Assembly: GCA_013813905.1 (NCBI GenBank)
Contig: JACCQX010000129.1
Span: 1-19,524 of the forward strand
Direction of reading: 5' to 3'
DNA from: Chloroflexota bacterium
Lineage (GTDB): Bacteria > Chloroflexota > Limnocylindria > Limnocylindrales > CSP1-4
Length of the DNA stretch: 19,524 nt
Positions 1-5,995 of this stretch are shown here, in pieces. Position numbers and translations under genes: made by a program. The first letter of the stretch is position 1. Each line of letters begins with the position of its first letter. The notes beneath the pieces are model-generated. The model made no database searches, was not told the DNA's origin, and was given only the letters and a program-made list of their open reading frames with translations.

Positions 1-223
1 GTGTGGCGGCAGCCGCTTCGCGTCGAGGTGCCGCTCCACCGAGCGCGGCGCGCGGCGCAGCGAGGATACGCGCGGGTTCGGCGCCCATGCCCAGCACCCC
101 GCGACTGCCGGGCGTCAGGATCTCGAAGTCGAGATCATCCAGACCGGTCGCCTGGAAGGTCTCTCGCGCGTTGCGCAGAGCCTCCTCGACCGTCTTGCCC
201 GTGAACTCCTGGTACTCGCTCAT
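1..223 (-). CDS. jag: Jag/KhpB (SpoIIIJ-associated RNA-binding protein), N-terminal part only
   Basis: The first 74 residues are present; the rest lies beyond position 1. They match the Jag_N domain: an opening [16 protein letters not shown], then the hallmark GSRGVLGMGAEPARI near residues 39–53 (family pattern GS-RG-LG-GA-PA-V). After that comes an Ala/Arg-rich linker, as usual before the KH and R3H RNA-binding domains, which are not in the window. In the family, Jag/KhpB is a cytoplasmic RNA-binding protein encoded next to YidC and linked to cell-envelope and division control. The ATG (223–221) overlaps the yidC stop in an ATGA junction, so translational coupling to yidC is likely. The identity is clear from motif and position; completeness cannot be judged. 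Confidence 0.88.
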   Translation of the reverse strand, partial: MSEYQEFTGKTVEEALRNARETFQATGLDDLDFEILTPGSRGVLGMGAEPARILAAPRAALGGAAPRREAAAAT

Positions 224-1521
224 CGGCGTCTCCCTCGCCGGCTGGTCCGTGTCTTGGACCGGGCCGGCCTGATGGTGCCAGCCGCTCGATCGGTGGGGCT
301 CCGGCGGGTCGAGGGCGACTCCGAACCGGGACCGTTCTCCACGGGCGGCGTATAGGACGGGACTGGGAAGCGCGGCTGGTGGTCCCGCGCGAAACGGGGC
401 GTCCAGCCGAACAGGGGGAAGAGACCGCCCCAGCCGGCGATCAGGTACTGCTGGACGATGGAGAAGATCGTGGTCGTGATCCAGTACAGGAAGAGGCCGG
501 CGGGCAGGATCCAGCCGTAGAACAGCGAGAAGAGCGGCAGGATCAGGAAGATGCGCTGCTGCATCCGCACCTGGGGGTCGTTGGTGGTGTTGACCGGGAT
601 CATCATGCGCGTCTGGATCAGCTGGAGGAAGGCGGAGATGAGCGCCAGCACGCTCAGGCCGAAGATCCCCGGGATGACCATGAAGAGGATCTCCGGGACG
701 TGGGCATCCAGGCCGCCCGCGGCCGGCGTGAGCCAGTCCAGCCAGGGGATGGTCGGGTCGATGCAGGGTACCGCCGCGTTGCCGGGGTCCTGACAGGCCA
801 CGCTCAACAGCGGGTTGCCGGCGATCTGCAGCATGGAGCTGATGTCCGGTGCCGCGAGCCCCTGCGAGATGACCTGGTACATGGGGATCAGCAGCACCAG
901 CTGGAGAAGCGCCGGAAGGCATCCCGCGGCGGGGTTGATGCCGCGCTCGCGATAGAGGCGCATCTGCTCTTCGCTGATCTTGGTGCGATTGCCCTTGTAT
1001 TTGAGCTGGATGGCGCGCAGCTCTGGTTGCAGGATCTGCATCCTGCGCTGCGAGACGATCTGCTTTCGGAAGACGGGCACCAGCAGCAGCCGCAGCAGGA
1101 TGGTCAGCACGATGATGGCGATGCCGATGTCACCGAAGACGTTGTAGAGCAGGGCCATGAGCATGAAGATGGCCTGGAAGATGGGCGTGAAGATCCAGGC
1201 GATGAGGCGCAATGGGGCGGCGCCGTTGAGGACAGCGGGGCAGAGGTTGTGGGCCAGCGGGCTCTGGCCCGGCTGAGCGGTGGGCAAAGGGTTCGGCAGC
1301 GGGCAGGGAGCGGTCGCGGGCGAGCCGTCGACGGGCGCCGGTGAGACGGCCCCCGACGGTGAGGGCGAGACTCCGGGCGAGGGGTCGGCGCCCATGACCG
1401 GCGCGGCGATGACCATGAAGGCGACGGACGCCAGCAACAGCGCCAGCATGAGATCGAGACGGACGATGCCGGATCCCGTCCTTGCTGCGGCGCGTGCCTG
1501 CTGCCTAGCGGACGGGGTCAT
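220..1521 (-). CDS. yidC: YidC/Oxa1 family membrane protein insertase
   Basis: Inserts and folds membrane proteins, alone or with SecYEG. The 433-residue product has an N-terminal hydrophobic segment (about 22–45), a Pro/Ser/Ala-rich external stretch (46–100), then the Oxa1 core. The first core helix carries the conserved hydrophilic-groove arginine (R144, in [11 protein letters not shown]), followed by the basic cytoplasmic hairpin (about 150–195) and further helices near 198–220, 278–303 and 323–361. The tail (about 400–433) is strongly Arg-rich, as in YidC proteins that contact the ribosome. Four cysteines lie on predicted external segments (C73, C94, C243, C253). I chose ATG 1521; an in-frame GTG at 1527 is equally possible. 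Either start lies inside the 3' end of yidD, and the stop overlaps the jag start. Identity is secure from core motifs and gene order. Confidence 0.95.
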   Translation of the reverse strand: MTPSARQQARAAARTGSGIVRLDLMLALLLASVAFMVIAAPVMGADPSPGVSPSPSGAVSPAPVDGSPATAPCPLPNPLPTAQPGQSPLAHNLCPAVLNGAAPLRLIAWIFTPIFQAIFMLMALLYNVFGDIGIAIIVLTILLRLLLVPVFRKQIVSQRRMQILQPELRAIQLKYKGNRTKISEEQMRLYRERGINPAAGCLPALLQLVLLIPMYQVISQGLAAPDISSMLQIAGNPLLSVACQDPGNAAVPCIDPTIPWLDWLTPAAGGLDAHVPEILFMVIPGIFGLSVLALISAFLQLIQTRMMIPVNTTNDPQVRMQQRIFLILPLFSLFYGWILPAGLFLYWITTTIFSIVQQYLIAGWGGLFPLFGWTPRFARDHQPRFPVPSYTPPVENGPGSESPSTRRSPTDRAAGTIRPARSKTRTSRRGRRR

Positions 1522-1711
1522 AGCCACCCGGGTTCCAGGGATGACAGCGGGAGATGCGGCGCAGGCCCAGCCAGCTTCCGCGGAGCAGTCCGTAGCGCTC
1601 GATGGCCTGCTCCGCGTAGTGTGAGCACGTAGGCTCGAAGCGACAGCTCGGCGGCAGCCAGGCGAAGACGATGCGGTAGAGGTGGATCAGCGCCACCCCG
1701 AGCTTCCTCAC
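1505..1711 (-). CDS. yidD: YidD, membrane protein insertion efficiency factor
   Basis: A 68-residue protein with the complete YidD (DUF37/haemolytic) signature: an amphipathic N-terminus ([20 protein letters not shown]), [18 protein letters not shown] in the middle and a C-terminal [13 protein letters not shown]. The three conserved cysteines sit at positions 23, 29 and 56. YidD is thought to help YidC-dependent membrane insertion at the inner face of the membrane. The start is GTG 1711, which forms a GTGA overlap with the rnpA stop. A longer in-frame reading from 1831 would run through rnpA in another frame and adds nothing family-like. Length is normal to slightly short (family about 70–85). 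Confidence 0.94.
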   Translation of the reverse strand: MRKLGVALIHLYRIVFAWLPPSCRFEPTCSHYAEQAIERYGLLRGSWLGLRRISRCHPWNPGGYDPVR

Positions 1712-2046
1712 GTCTTCGCCTTGCCTCCTTCGTGCTTGCTCATCCGCTCCAGGAGCTGGTCCAGTGCGTTCTTCAACTCTGCGTAGCCTGCCGTGGCGCT
1801 CTCTGGCCTGGCGATCACCAGGATGTCCCACCCGCCGGCCGGTCGGCGGTCGGTGGCTCTGAGCGCCGCGCGGAGCCGCCGACGGATGCGATTGCGGATC
1901 ACCGCGTTACCGACCTTGCGACCGGTGGCGAACCCGAACCGTATCCGCTCGAGCTCGTTCCTTCGCCAGCGGAGGATGAGCAGCGGGTGTGCGCGGCTCC
2001 GGCCTGCTCTCTGCAACGCGGTGAAGTCCTTCACCGAGCGCATCAT
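1708..2046 (-). CDS. rnpA: RnpA, protein subunit of RNase P
   Basis: Encodes the small basic protein that pairs with the RnpB RNA to remove 5' leaders from pre-tRNAs. The 112-residue product shows the family core: [23 protein letters not shown] near residues 38–60, including the RNR motif that contacts RNA, preceded by a typical [20 protein letters not shown] opening. The reading frame stays open far upstream (to 2697), but that part overlaps rpmH and its promoter and has no family resemblance. The first plausible starts after rpmH are tandem ATGs at 2046 and 2043, 38 nt past the rpmH stop. A GGAG directly abuts them, which is a poorly spaced ribosome site, so the exact N-terminus is less certain than the identity. 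The stop overlaps yidD (GTGA). Confidence 0.93.
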   Translation of the reverse strand: MMRSVKDFTALQRAGRSRAHPLLILRWRRNELERIRFGFATGRKVGNAVIRNRIRRRLRAALRATDRRPAGGWDILVIARPESATAGYAELKNALDQLLERMSKHEGGKAKT

Positions 2047-2084
2047 CTCCAGCGGCTGGCCCGCCGGAAGTCGCTCGCCGCTGA

Positions 2085-2222
2085 TCAGGCGGAGAGCTTC
2101 TTGCGTCCCCTGGCGCGACGGGCGGCCAGGATGCGGCGACCACCCTGGGTCTTCATCCGAGCCCGAAAGCCGTGTTCCTTGGCCCGGTGTCGCTTCTTGG
2201 GCTGATACGTTCGCTTGCTCAT
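2085..2222 (-). CDS. rpmH: 50S ribosomal protein L34
   Basis: A 45-residue, very basic protein starting [19 protein letters not shown], followed by [20 protein letters not shown] and a KKLSA ending: textbook L34 (family pattern KRTyQP-nrkrk-hGFr-RM-t-gGR-vl-rRr-kGr--Ls). It is a structural protein of the large ribosomal subunit. It heads the minus-strand operon rpmH–rnpA–yidD–yidC–jag. A GAGG lies a few bases upstream of ATG 2222 and a stronger AGAGGAG sits further out. Normal length; no oddity. Confidence 0.97.
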   Translation of the reverse strand: MSKRTYQPKKRHRAKEHGFRARMKTQGGRRILAARRARGRKKLSA

Positions 2223-2340
2223 GATGGGCCTCGGGGGGGCTCCTCTTGAAGGGTCCCTCGGCGCGGGCGCCGGTGATCCGCTGCCAGGGAAGGAAAACGC
2301 GCCGGGCGCGGGTCAGCGACCATCGATCGCATGCTTGCGC

Positions 2341-2354
2341 CGTGGCGCGCCACG
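2341..2354. repeat. 14-bp perfect palindrome in the rpmH/csaA divergent gap
   Basis: CGTGGCGCGCCACG reads identically on both strands. It lies between the divergent genes rpmH and csaA, next to the -10-like TATCAT of the proposed rpmH promoter, so it would fall in the first transcribed bases of that operon. It could be an operator for a dimeric regulator or an RNA hairpin in the rpmH leader. Short GC palindromes also arise by chance in GC-rich DNA, so function is only suggested. Confidence 0.45.
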
Positions 2355-2362
2355 TCCGGCGG

Positions 2363-2392
2363 ATGATAGCCGATGGGGCGCTCCGGCGTCGA
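2363..2392 (-). promoter_or_regulatory. Candidate promoter of the rpmH–jag operon
   Basis: On the minus strand, TCGACG (2392–2387; four of six matches to TTGACA) and TATCAT (2368–2363; five of six to TATAAT) are separated by 18 bp. This would give a leader of about 135 nt before rpmH. The rest of the 253-bp gap 2223–2475 shows no gene; it also holds the palindrome at 2341–2354 and the csaA ribosome site at 2461–2466. Confidence 0.4.
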
Positions 2393-2475
2393 GTGCGGAT
2401 CCCGGGCGCGTGGAACGGCGAGGCGCGGGCAACACCCTGGCCGACGGGTCCCACAGAGAGAGGAGGTCGTACGAC

Positions 2476-2850
2476 ATGGCACACAGCGCATCGACCCGCC
2501 CAGCCCTGCCACAGGGCAGCGCCAGCATCGACGACTTCGCCAGGCTCGACATCCGCGTCGGGCGGGTGCTTCAGGTCCTGCCCTTCCCCGAGGCCCGCAG
2601 GCCGGCCTACCAGCTGTTGATCGACTTCGGGCAGTTGGGTCTCCGCCGTTCCTCGGCGCAGATCCCGTCGACATACCCGGACCCGGCGGCTCTGCAAGGC
2701 CGTCTGGTGATCGGCGTGGTCAACTTCCCGCCGCGTCGCATCGCCGGCTTCGAGAGCCAGGTGCTCGTCCTGGGCGCGCTACCGAAGGACGGACGCATCC
2801 CGCTCCTGAGCGTGGACGAAGGTGCCTCCCCGGGCGACCCCGTCGGCTGA
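2476..2850 (+). CDS. csaA: CsaA-like tRNA-binding-domain protein (putative secretion chaperone)
   Basis: A 124-residue protein consisting of one tRNA_bind (EMAP/OB-fold) domain. The CsaA signature is evident: IDDFARLDIRVGRVLQV near residues 18–34, PFPEARRPAYQLLIDFG at 36–52, RRSSAQIPSTYP, then VIGVVNFPPRRIAGFESQVLVLGA. In Bacillus, CsaA has chaperone activity and interacts with SecA and preproteins; related stand-alone domains bind tRNA. A strong AGGAGG (2461–2466) sits 9 nt before ATG 2476, which fixes the start. The slightly long N-terminus and missing last strand are within normal variation. It stands alone between the divergent rpmH operon and dnaA, an atypical neighbour for an origin cluster. 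Family call is firm; the cellular role is inferred. Confidence 0.92.
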   Translation: MAHSASTRPALPQGSASIDDFARLDIRVGRVLQVLPFPEARRPAYQLLIDFGQLGLRRSSAQIPSTYPDPAALQGRLVIGVVNFPPRRIAGFESQVLVLGALPKDGRIPLLSVDEGASPGDPVG

Positions 2851-2868
2851 GCAGGATCTCGACGACGG

Positions 2869-2885
2869 ATACTCCCGCGGGGTAT
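2869..2885 (+). terminator. Small hairpin after csaA, possible weak terminator
   Basis: ATACTCC, loop CGC, GGGGTAT forms a 7-bp stem (one T·G wobble) starting 18 nt past the csaA stop. There is no T-run after it, so it is not a classical Rho-independent terminator. It may instead be a processing or pause hairpin. Confidence 0.25.
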
Positions 2886-2897
2886 GGAGGAATGCCG

Positions 2898-2926
2898 TTG
2901 CGAGGTCCACCGAACCGCGCTAACGT
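2898..2926 (+). promoter_or_regulatory. Candidate dnaA promoter
   Basis: TTGCGA (2898–2903) and TAACGT (2921–2926) are separated by 17 bp; the second fits the loose TANNNT -10 pattern. This is the best pair I see in the 256-bp gap 2851–3106 before dnaA. A second TANNNT box, TAGTTT (3085–3090), lies only 16 nt before the dnaA ATG and could drive a very short leader. I see no good DnaA box in this gap. Confidence 0.33.
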
Positions 2927-3106
2927 ATGCCGCCCGGCACCTCGATGGGGTACCGTGGGCGTCCCCGGCGGGAGCCCTTCGGCTGGTGTCACCCAGCCCT
3001 CTGGCACCACGATGCGGGGCCGAGAGATCTGCGCTCCGAGTCGTCGAACGCGACCGGGAGGCGCGTGTTCCGTGGTGGGATCCGTAGTTTGGGGCTGGCC
3101 ATATCG

Positions 3107-4465
3107 ATGGACGCGAAGCAGGTCTGGCGCGCTGCCCTGGGCGAGCTGCAGGTCTCACTGTCACCGGCCAATTTCGAGACCTGGCTCAAGGACACAGCCC
3201 TGGTGTCGGTCGATGACAGCCGCTTCCGCGTGGCGGTCCCCAACGGCTTCGCCAAGGACTGGCTGGAGACCCGCTACCGCTCCCTGATCTGCCAGACGCT
3301 GGCCCGGGTGGTGGGCTACAGCGTGAATGTCGACTTCGAGGTGCGCCCCGGTCTGGTCGCGCCTCCCCCGGACGACGGCCCTGCCCCAGCGCCGGCCCCG
3401 GTGCGACTGGAGCCCGGCCGGGTCGGTGGCGAGGGTGGTTCGGTCAGCCTCAACGCCCGCTATACCTTCCGGACCTTCATCGTCGGGTCAGCCAACCGCT
3501 TGGCGCATGCCGCCAGCCTGTCCGTGGCCGAGCGCCCCGGCCACGCCTACAACCCACTCTTCCTGTATGGAGGCGTGGGCCTGGGCAAGACTCACCTGAT
3601 GCACGCCATCGGCAACCAGGTCATCTCTCGGTTCCCGCGCAAGAAGGTGGTCTACGCCACCAGCGAGAAATTCACCAACGAGTTCATCACGAGCATCCAG
3701 CAGGGCAAGATCGACGACTTCCGGGCGCGCTATCGGCGCATCGACCTGCTGCTCATCGACGACATCCAGTTCATCGCCGACAAGGAGCGCACCCAGGAGG
3801 AGTTCTTCCACACCTTCAACGCGATCCACGACGACGGCAAGCAGATCGTGCTCTCCAGCGACCGGCCGCCCAAGCAGATCATCACCCTGGAAGAGCGCCT
3901 GCGCAGCCGCTTCGAGTGGGGGCTCATCGCGGACCTCACGGCGCCCGACCTGGAGACGCGCATCGCGATCCTCCGGGCCAAGGCGGAAGAGCACTCCGTT
4001 TCCGTCTCGTCGGAGGCACTGGAGTTCATAGCCCGCAAGGTCGTCTCCAACATCCGCGAGCTGGAGGGCGCACTCATCCGCATCGTGGCCTACGCCAACA
4101 TGAACGGCCGGCCGTTGACCGCTGATCTGGCCCAGGCGGTGCTCTCCAACGTGCTCTACCAGCCCAAGCGCCACGTCGTCACGCCTGAGCGCATCGCACA
4201 GGCCGTCTCCGACTACTACGGCGTGGGCCTGGACCAGCTCAAGGGCCAGAAGCGGGACCGAGCCATCGTCATGCCCCGGCAGATCGCGATGTACCTGATG
4301 CGCGCCGAAACGGATGTCTCTCTCCTGCGCATCGGGGCGGAGCTCGGAAATCGCGACCACTCCACGGTGCTCCATGCCTGCGACAAGATCGACCGGGAGA
4401 GCGCCGAGAACGAGGAGCTCCGCAGAGAGCTGGCCGCTGTCCGGGAGCTCATCTACGCCGACTAG
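3107..4465 (+). CDS. dnaA: DnaA, chromosomal replication initiator
   Basis: Binds DnaA boxes at oriC and opens the duplex. The 452-residue product begins MDAKQVWRAALGELQ (domain I, about 1–85). A short Pro/Ala-rich linker (domain II, about 88–114) follows, then the AAA+ domain from LNARYTF at 115. Walker A GGVGLGKTH is at 155–163, Walker B LLLIDD at 214–219, and RLRSRFEWG carries the box VII arginine. Domain IV ends with the DnaA-box-recognition signature, GNRDHSTV around 414–421. The frame is open back to 2927, but family similarity starts exactly at ATG 3107, so I chose it; a GTG at 3065 preceded by GGGAGG is the alternative. All catalytic motifs are intact. The box-filled gap just downstream is its expected target. 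Confidence 0.98.
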   Translation: MDAKQVWRAALGELQVSLSPANFETWLKDTALVSVDDSRFRVAVPNGFAKDWLETRYRSLICQTLARVVGYSVNVDFEVRPGLVAPPPDDGPAPAPAPVRLEPGRVGGEGGSVSLNARYTFRTFIVGSANRLAHAASLSVAERPGHAYNPLFLYGGVGLGKTHLMHAIGNQVISRFPRKKVVYATSEKFTNEFITSIQQGKIDDFRARYRRIDLLLIDDIQFIADKERTQEEFFHTFNAIHDDGKQIVLSSDRPPKQIITLEERLRSRFEWGLIADLTAPDLETRIAILRAKAEEHSVSVSSEALEFIARKVVSNIRELEGALIRIVAYANMNGRPLTADLAQAVLSNVLYQPKRHVVTPERIAQAVSDYYGVGLDQLKGQKRDRAIVMPRQIAMYLMRAETDVSLLRIGAELGNRDHSTVLHACDKIDRESAENEELRRELAAVRELIYAD

Positions 4466-4543
4466 CCGCGCTCAGAGGAGTGGGGCTGGCAGCCACGAGC
4501 CCGCGCGGCCCGGGACAAGCCCGTGTGGGTGTCGCAGGCGACC

Positions 4544-4552
4544 TGTGGACGG
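4544..4552 (-). promoter_or_regulatory. DnaA box 1 (TGTGGACGG)
   Basis: Reads TGTGGACGG on the plus strand, so the box lies in minus orientation. It has two mismatches to TGTGGACAA, the high-GC form of the DnaA box. It is the first strong site after the dnaA stop. Confidence 0.6.
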
Positions 4553-4581
4553 CGTGCTTGACCCCGACGTGCACGATCGGT

Positions 4582-4598
4582 GGGTATCGGCGATACCC
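4582..4598. repeat. Perfect inverted repeat inside oriC
   Basis: GGGTATC, loop GGC, GATACCC: a 7-bp perfect stem with a 3-base loop between DnaA boxes 1 and 2. It has no T-run, so it is unlikely to be a plain terminator for dnaA. It may be a binding site for an origin regulator or a structural element. Confidence 0.5.
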
Positions 4599-4608
4599 CC
4601 AGGACAGA

Positions 4609-4617
4609 TGTGGACGG
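4609..4617 (-). promoter_or_regulatory. DnaA box 2 (TGTGGACGG)
   Basis: Identical to box 1 over all nine bases and in the same orientation, 65 bp further on. Identical copies of the same variant box support selection rather than chance. Confidence 0.6.
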
Positions 4618-4720
4618 GCATCTGGATCGTCCACCTCGGACGCACCGGGCATCCCCCTTCCGGAGGTCTTCATCCACCGGCGGAAGCAGTACTGGGCGAG
4701 CGTGCCGCCAGCGTGACCGG

Positions 4721-4729
4721 TGTGGACCG
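4721..4729 (-). promoter_or_regulatory. DnaA box 3 (TGTGGACCG)
   Basis: TGTGGACCG on the plus strand. Its first seven bases form a perfect inverted repeat with box 4 (TGTGGAC, 10-bp spacer, GTCCACA). Confidence 0.62.
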
Positions 4730-4735
4730 TCCCCA

Positions 4736-4744
4736 TTGTCCACA
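4736..4744 (+). promoter_or_regulatory. DnaA box 4 (TTGTCCACA), best match
   Basis: TTGTCCACA is the exact consensus reported for high-GC actinobacterial origins and one base from the E. coli TTATCCACA. It faces box 3 and directly abuts the ATG-repeat/A-rich stretch, which makes it the likely anchor for the opening reaction. Confidence 0.75.
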
Positions 4745-4746
4745 CC

Positions 4747-4764
4747 ATGATGATGATGATGATG
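4747..4764 (+). repeat. (ATG)6 trinucleotide repeat in oriC
   Basis: Six perfect tandem ATG units begin two bases after DnaA box 4. A purine-rich run containing GAAGATAGAGAACGATAG follows. Trinucleotide repeats next to DnaA boxes recall the DnaA-trio element that loads DnaA on single strands. However, the phase and polarity of (ATG)n do not fit the published 3'-(G/A)A(T/A)-5' pattern on either strand. The call as a repeat is certain; a role in unwinding is a guess. Confidence 0.9.
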
Positions 4765-4811
4765 GGATGCGAAGATAGAGAACGATAGGGAGGAACGCCG
4801 GGGGTCTGCCA

Positions 4812-4820
4812 TGTGGACCG
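4812..4820 (-). promoter_or_regulatory. DnaA box 5 (TGTGGACCG)
   Basis: Same nine bases as box 3, located 32 bp before the dnaN start. It could serve origin assembly and also DnaA control of dnaN transcription. Confidence 0.58.
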
Positions 4821-4851
4821 ACCGATCCGGCCGAGCGAGGAGCGGACGTCC

Positions 4852-5967
4852 GTGAAGCTATCGGTCATGCAGGAGAACCTGGCACGCGGCCTGTCCGTGG
4901 TAACCCGCGCGGTCAGCACCCGCTCCACGCTGCCCGTGCTCGCCAACGTGCTCCTCCGAACGGAGAACGCCGGGCTCAAGCTGACGGCCACCAATCTGGA
5001 GATCGGCATCACCTCTTGGGTCCCCGGCCGGATCGACGGCGACGGGGCGCTGACCGTGCCGGCCCGGCTGATCACCGACGTGGTTGCGGGTCTGCCTGCC
5101 GGGGAGCGGGTGGACCTCACGGTCGAGGGCACCACGCTGCGCCTCAAGGCGGGCCGTTACCAGACGCACCTGCGGGGTATCGATGCCGAGGAGTTTCCGG
5201 TCATCCCGACCGCCGGCGATCGACCGACCACCCGGGTCTCCCAGCGACTTTTGCGTCAGGCACTCTCCGAGGTGGCGTTCGCGGCCGCCTCCGACGAGGC
5301 GCGGCCGATCCTCACCGGCGTCCTGACCAAGCTGGTGGGAGAGCGGTTGACGCTGGCCGCAGCGGACAACTACCGCATCGCGGTGAAGGATCTGCCCATC
5401 CTGCAGCCGGTGGAGGAGACGATCCTGGTCGTGCCGGCCCGGTCGTACCAGGAGCTCATGCGCATTCTCAACGACACGGACGATCCAGTCGACATCATGC
5501 TCGCCTCCTCCAAGAGTCAGGTCCTCTTCCACGTGGAGGGCACGGAGCTCGTCTCGCGGCTCATCGACGGCCAGTTCCCCAACTACCAGCAGGTCCTGCC
5601 GACCTCCCATTCGTGCCGCGCCGTGGTCGACCGGGATGAGTTGCTCAAGGCCGTGCGCCTGTCTGCGCTCATCGCCTCCTCAGCCGCCAACGTCGTGCGC
5701 CTCAGGGTGGGGGACCCCGGCAGTAGCGCCATCACCATCGCGGCCGCCGCTGACGTGGGCGATGCTGAGGGCGAGGTGGAGGCGGCCATCGAGGGCGAGT
5801 CGGTGACCATCGCCTTCAATGCTCGCTACCTCATCGAAGCGCTCCAGAACGTGGACGGGGAACAGCTCGCGCTGGAGTTCTCGGGGCCGCTCTCGCCGGG
5901 CGTCATCAAGCCCGTCGATGATCCCGACTACGTCCACGTGATCATGCCCGTGCGCACCCCGTCCTGA
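4852..5967 (+). CDS. dnaN: DnaN, DNA polymerase III sliding clamp (β subunit)
   Basis: Forms the ring-shaped dimer that tethers DNA polymerase III and other factors to DNA. The 371-residue product opens with the family-typical MKLSVMQENLARGLSVVTRAV and continues with the STRSTLPVLANVLL motif. Three clamp domains follow (about 1–122, 128–245, 246–371), and the end is DYVHVIMPVR plus three extra residues (TPS). The start is GTG 4852, with GAGGAG (4837–4842) 9 nt upstream; an ATG 39 nt earlier lies inside DnaA box 5 and adds non-family sequence. The gene follows oriC and precedes recF by 28 bp, so co-transcription is likely. No anomalies. Confidence 0.97.
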   Translation: MKLSVMQENLARGLSVVTRAVSTRSTLPVLANVLLRTENAGLKLTATNLEIGITSWVPGRIDGDGALTVPARLITDVVAGLPAGERVDLTVEGTTLRLKAGRYQTHLRGIDAEEFPVIPTAGDRPTTRVSQRLLRQALSEVAFAAASDEARPILTGVLTKLVGERLTLAAADNYRIAVKDLPILQPVEETILVVPARSYQELMRILNDTDDPVDIMLASSKSQVLFHVEGTELVSRLIDGQFPNYQQVLPTSHSCRAVVDRDELLKAVRLSALIASSAANVVRLRVGDPGSSAITIAAAADVGDAEGEVEAAIEGESVTIAFNARYLIEALQNVDGEQLALEFSGPLSPGVIKPVDDPDYVHVIMPVRTPS

Positions 5968-5995
5968 AGCTGCCGACGCGCGTTGTCACTGTGCC

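Larger units (their letters stand above)
4466..4851. other. Putative oriC (dnaA–dnaN intergenic region)
   Basis: This 386-bp non-coding gap between dnaA and dnaN is the usual place for a bacterial origin. I see five good DnaA-box-like sites built on TGTGGAC/GTCCACA (4544, 4609, 4721, 4736, 4812) and two weaker ones: TCGTCCACC at 4627–4635 and TCATCCACC at 4670–4678. It also holds a perfect 7-bp-stem hairpin (4582–4598) and an (ATG)6 run (4747–4764). The run is followed by the most A/T-rich stretch of the gap (about 4745–4790), a plausible unwinding site. The dnaN ribosome site GAGGAG (4837–4842) closes the region. Origin function is inferred from context and box density. Confidence 0.85.

Noticed and set aside
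379..1344. Long plus-strand frame opposite yidC, and similar long antisense frames opposite dnaA, dnaN, the propeller protein and the glycosyltransferases.
   Set aside because: Typical high-GC shadow frames: His/Asp/Gln/Arg-rich, no domains, no ribosome sites, and fully overlapping well-identified genes.
1708..2697. A 329-codon minus-strand frame.
   Set aside because: Only its last 112 codons are RnpA. The rest crosses rpmH, its promoter and csaA antisense.
2927..3106. Upstream extension of dnaA (60 extra codons).
   Set aside because: DnaA similarity starts at MDAKQVW; the extension is Arg/Gly-rich noise and covers the probable promoter.
4462..5147. Minus-strand frames with six consecutive histidines (from the ATG run) that look like a His-tag.
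   Set aside because: The run sits in oriC between dnaA and dnaN with no vector sequence around it. The frames have no family resemblance or ribosome site and overlap dnaN.
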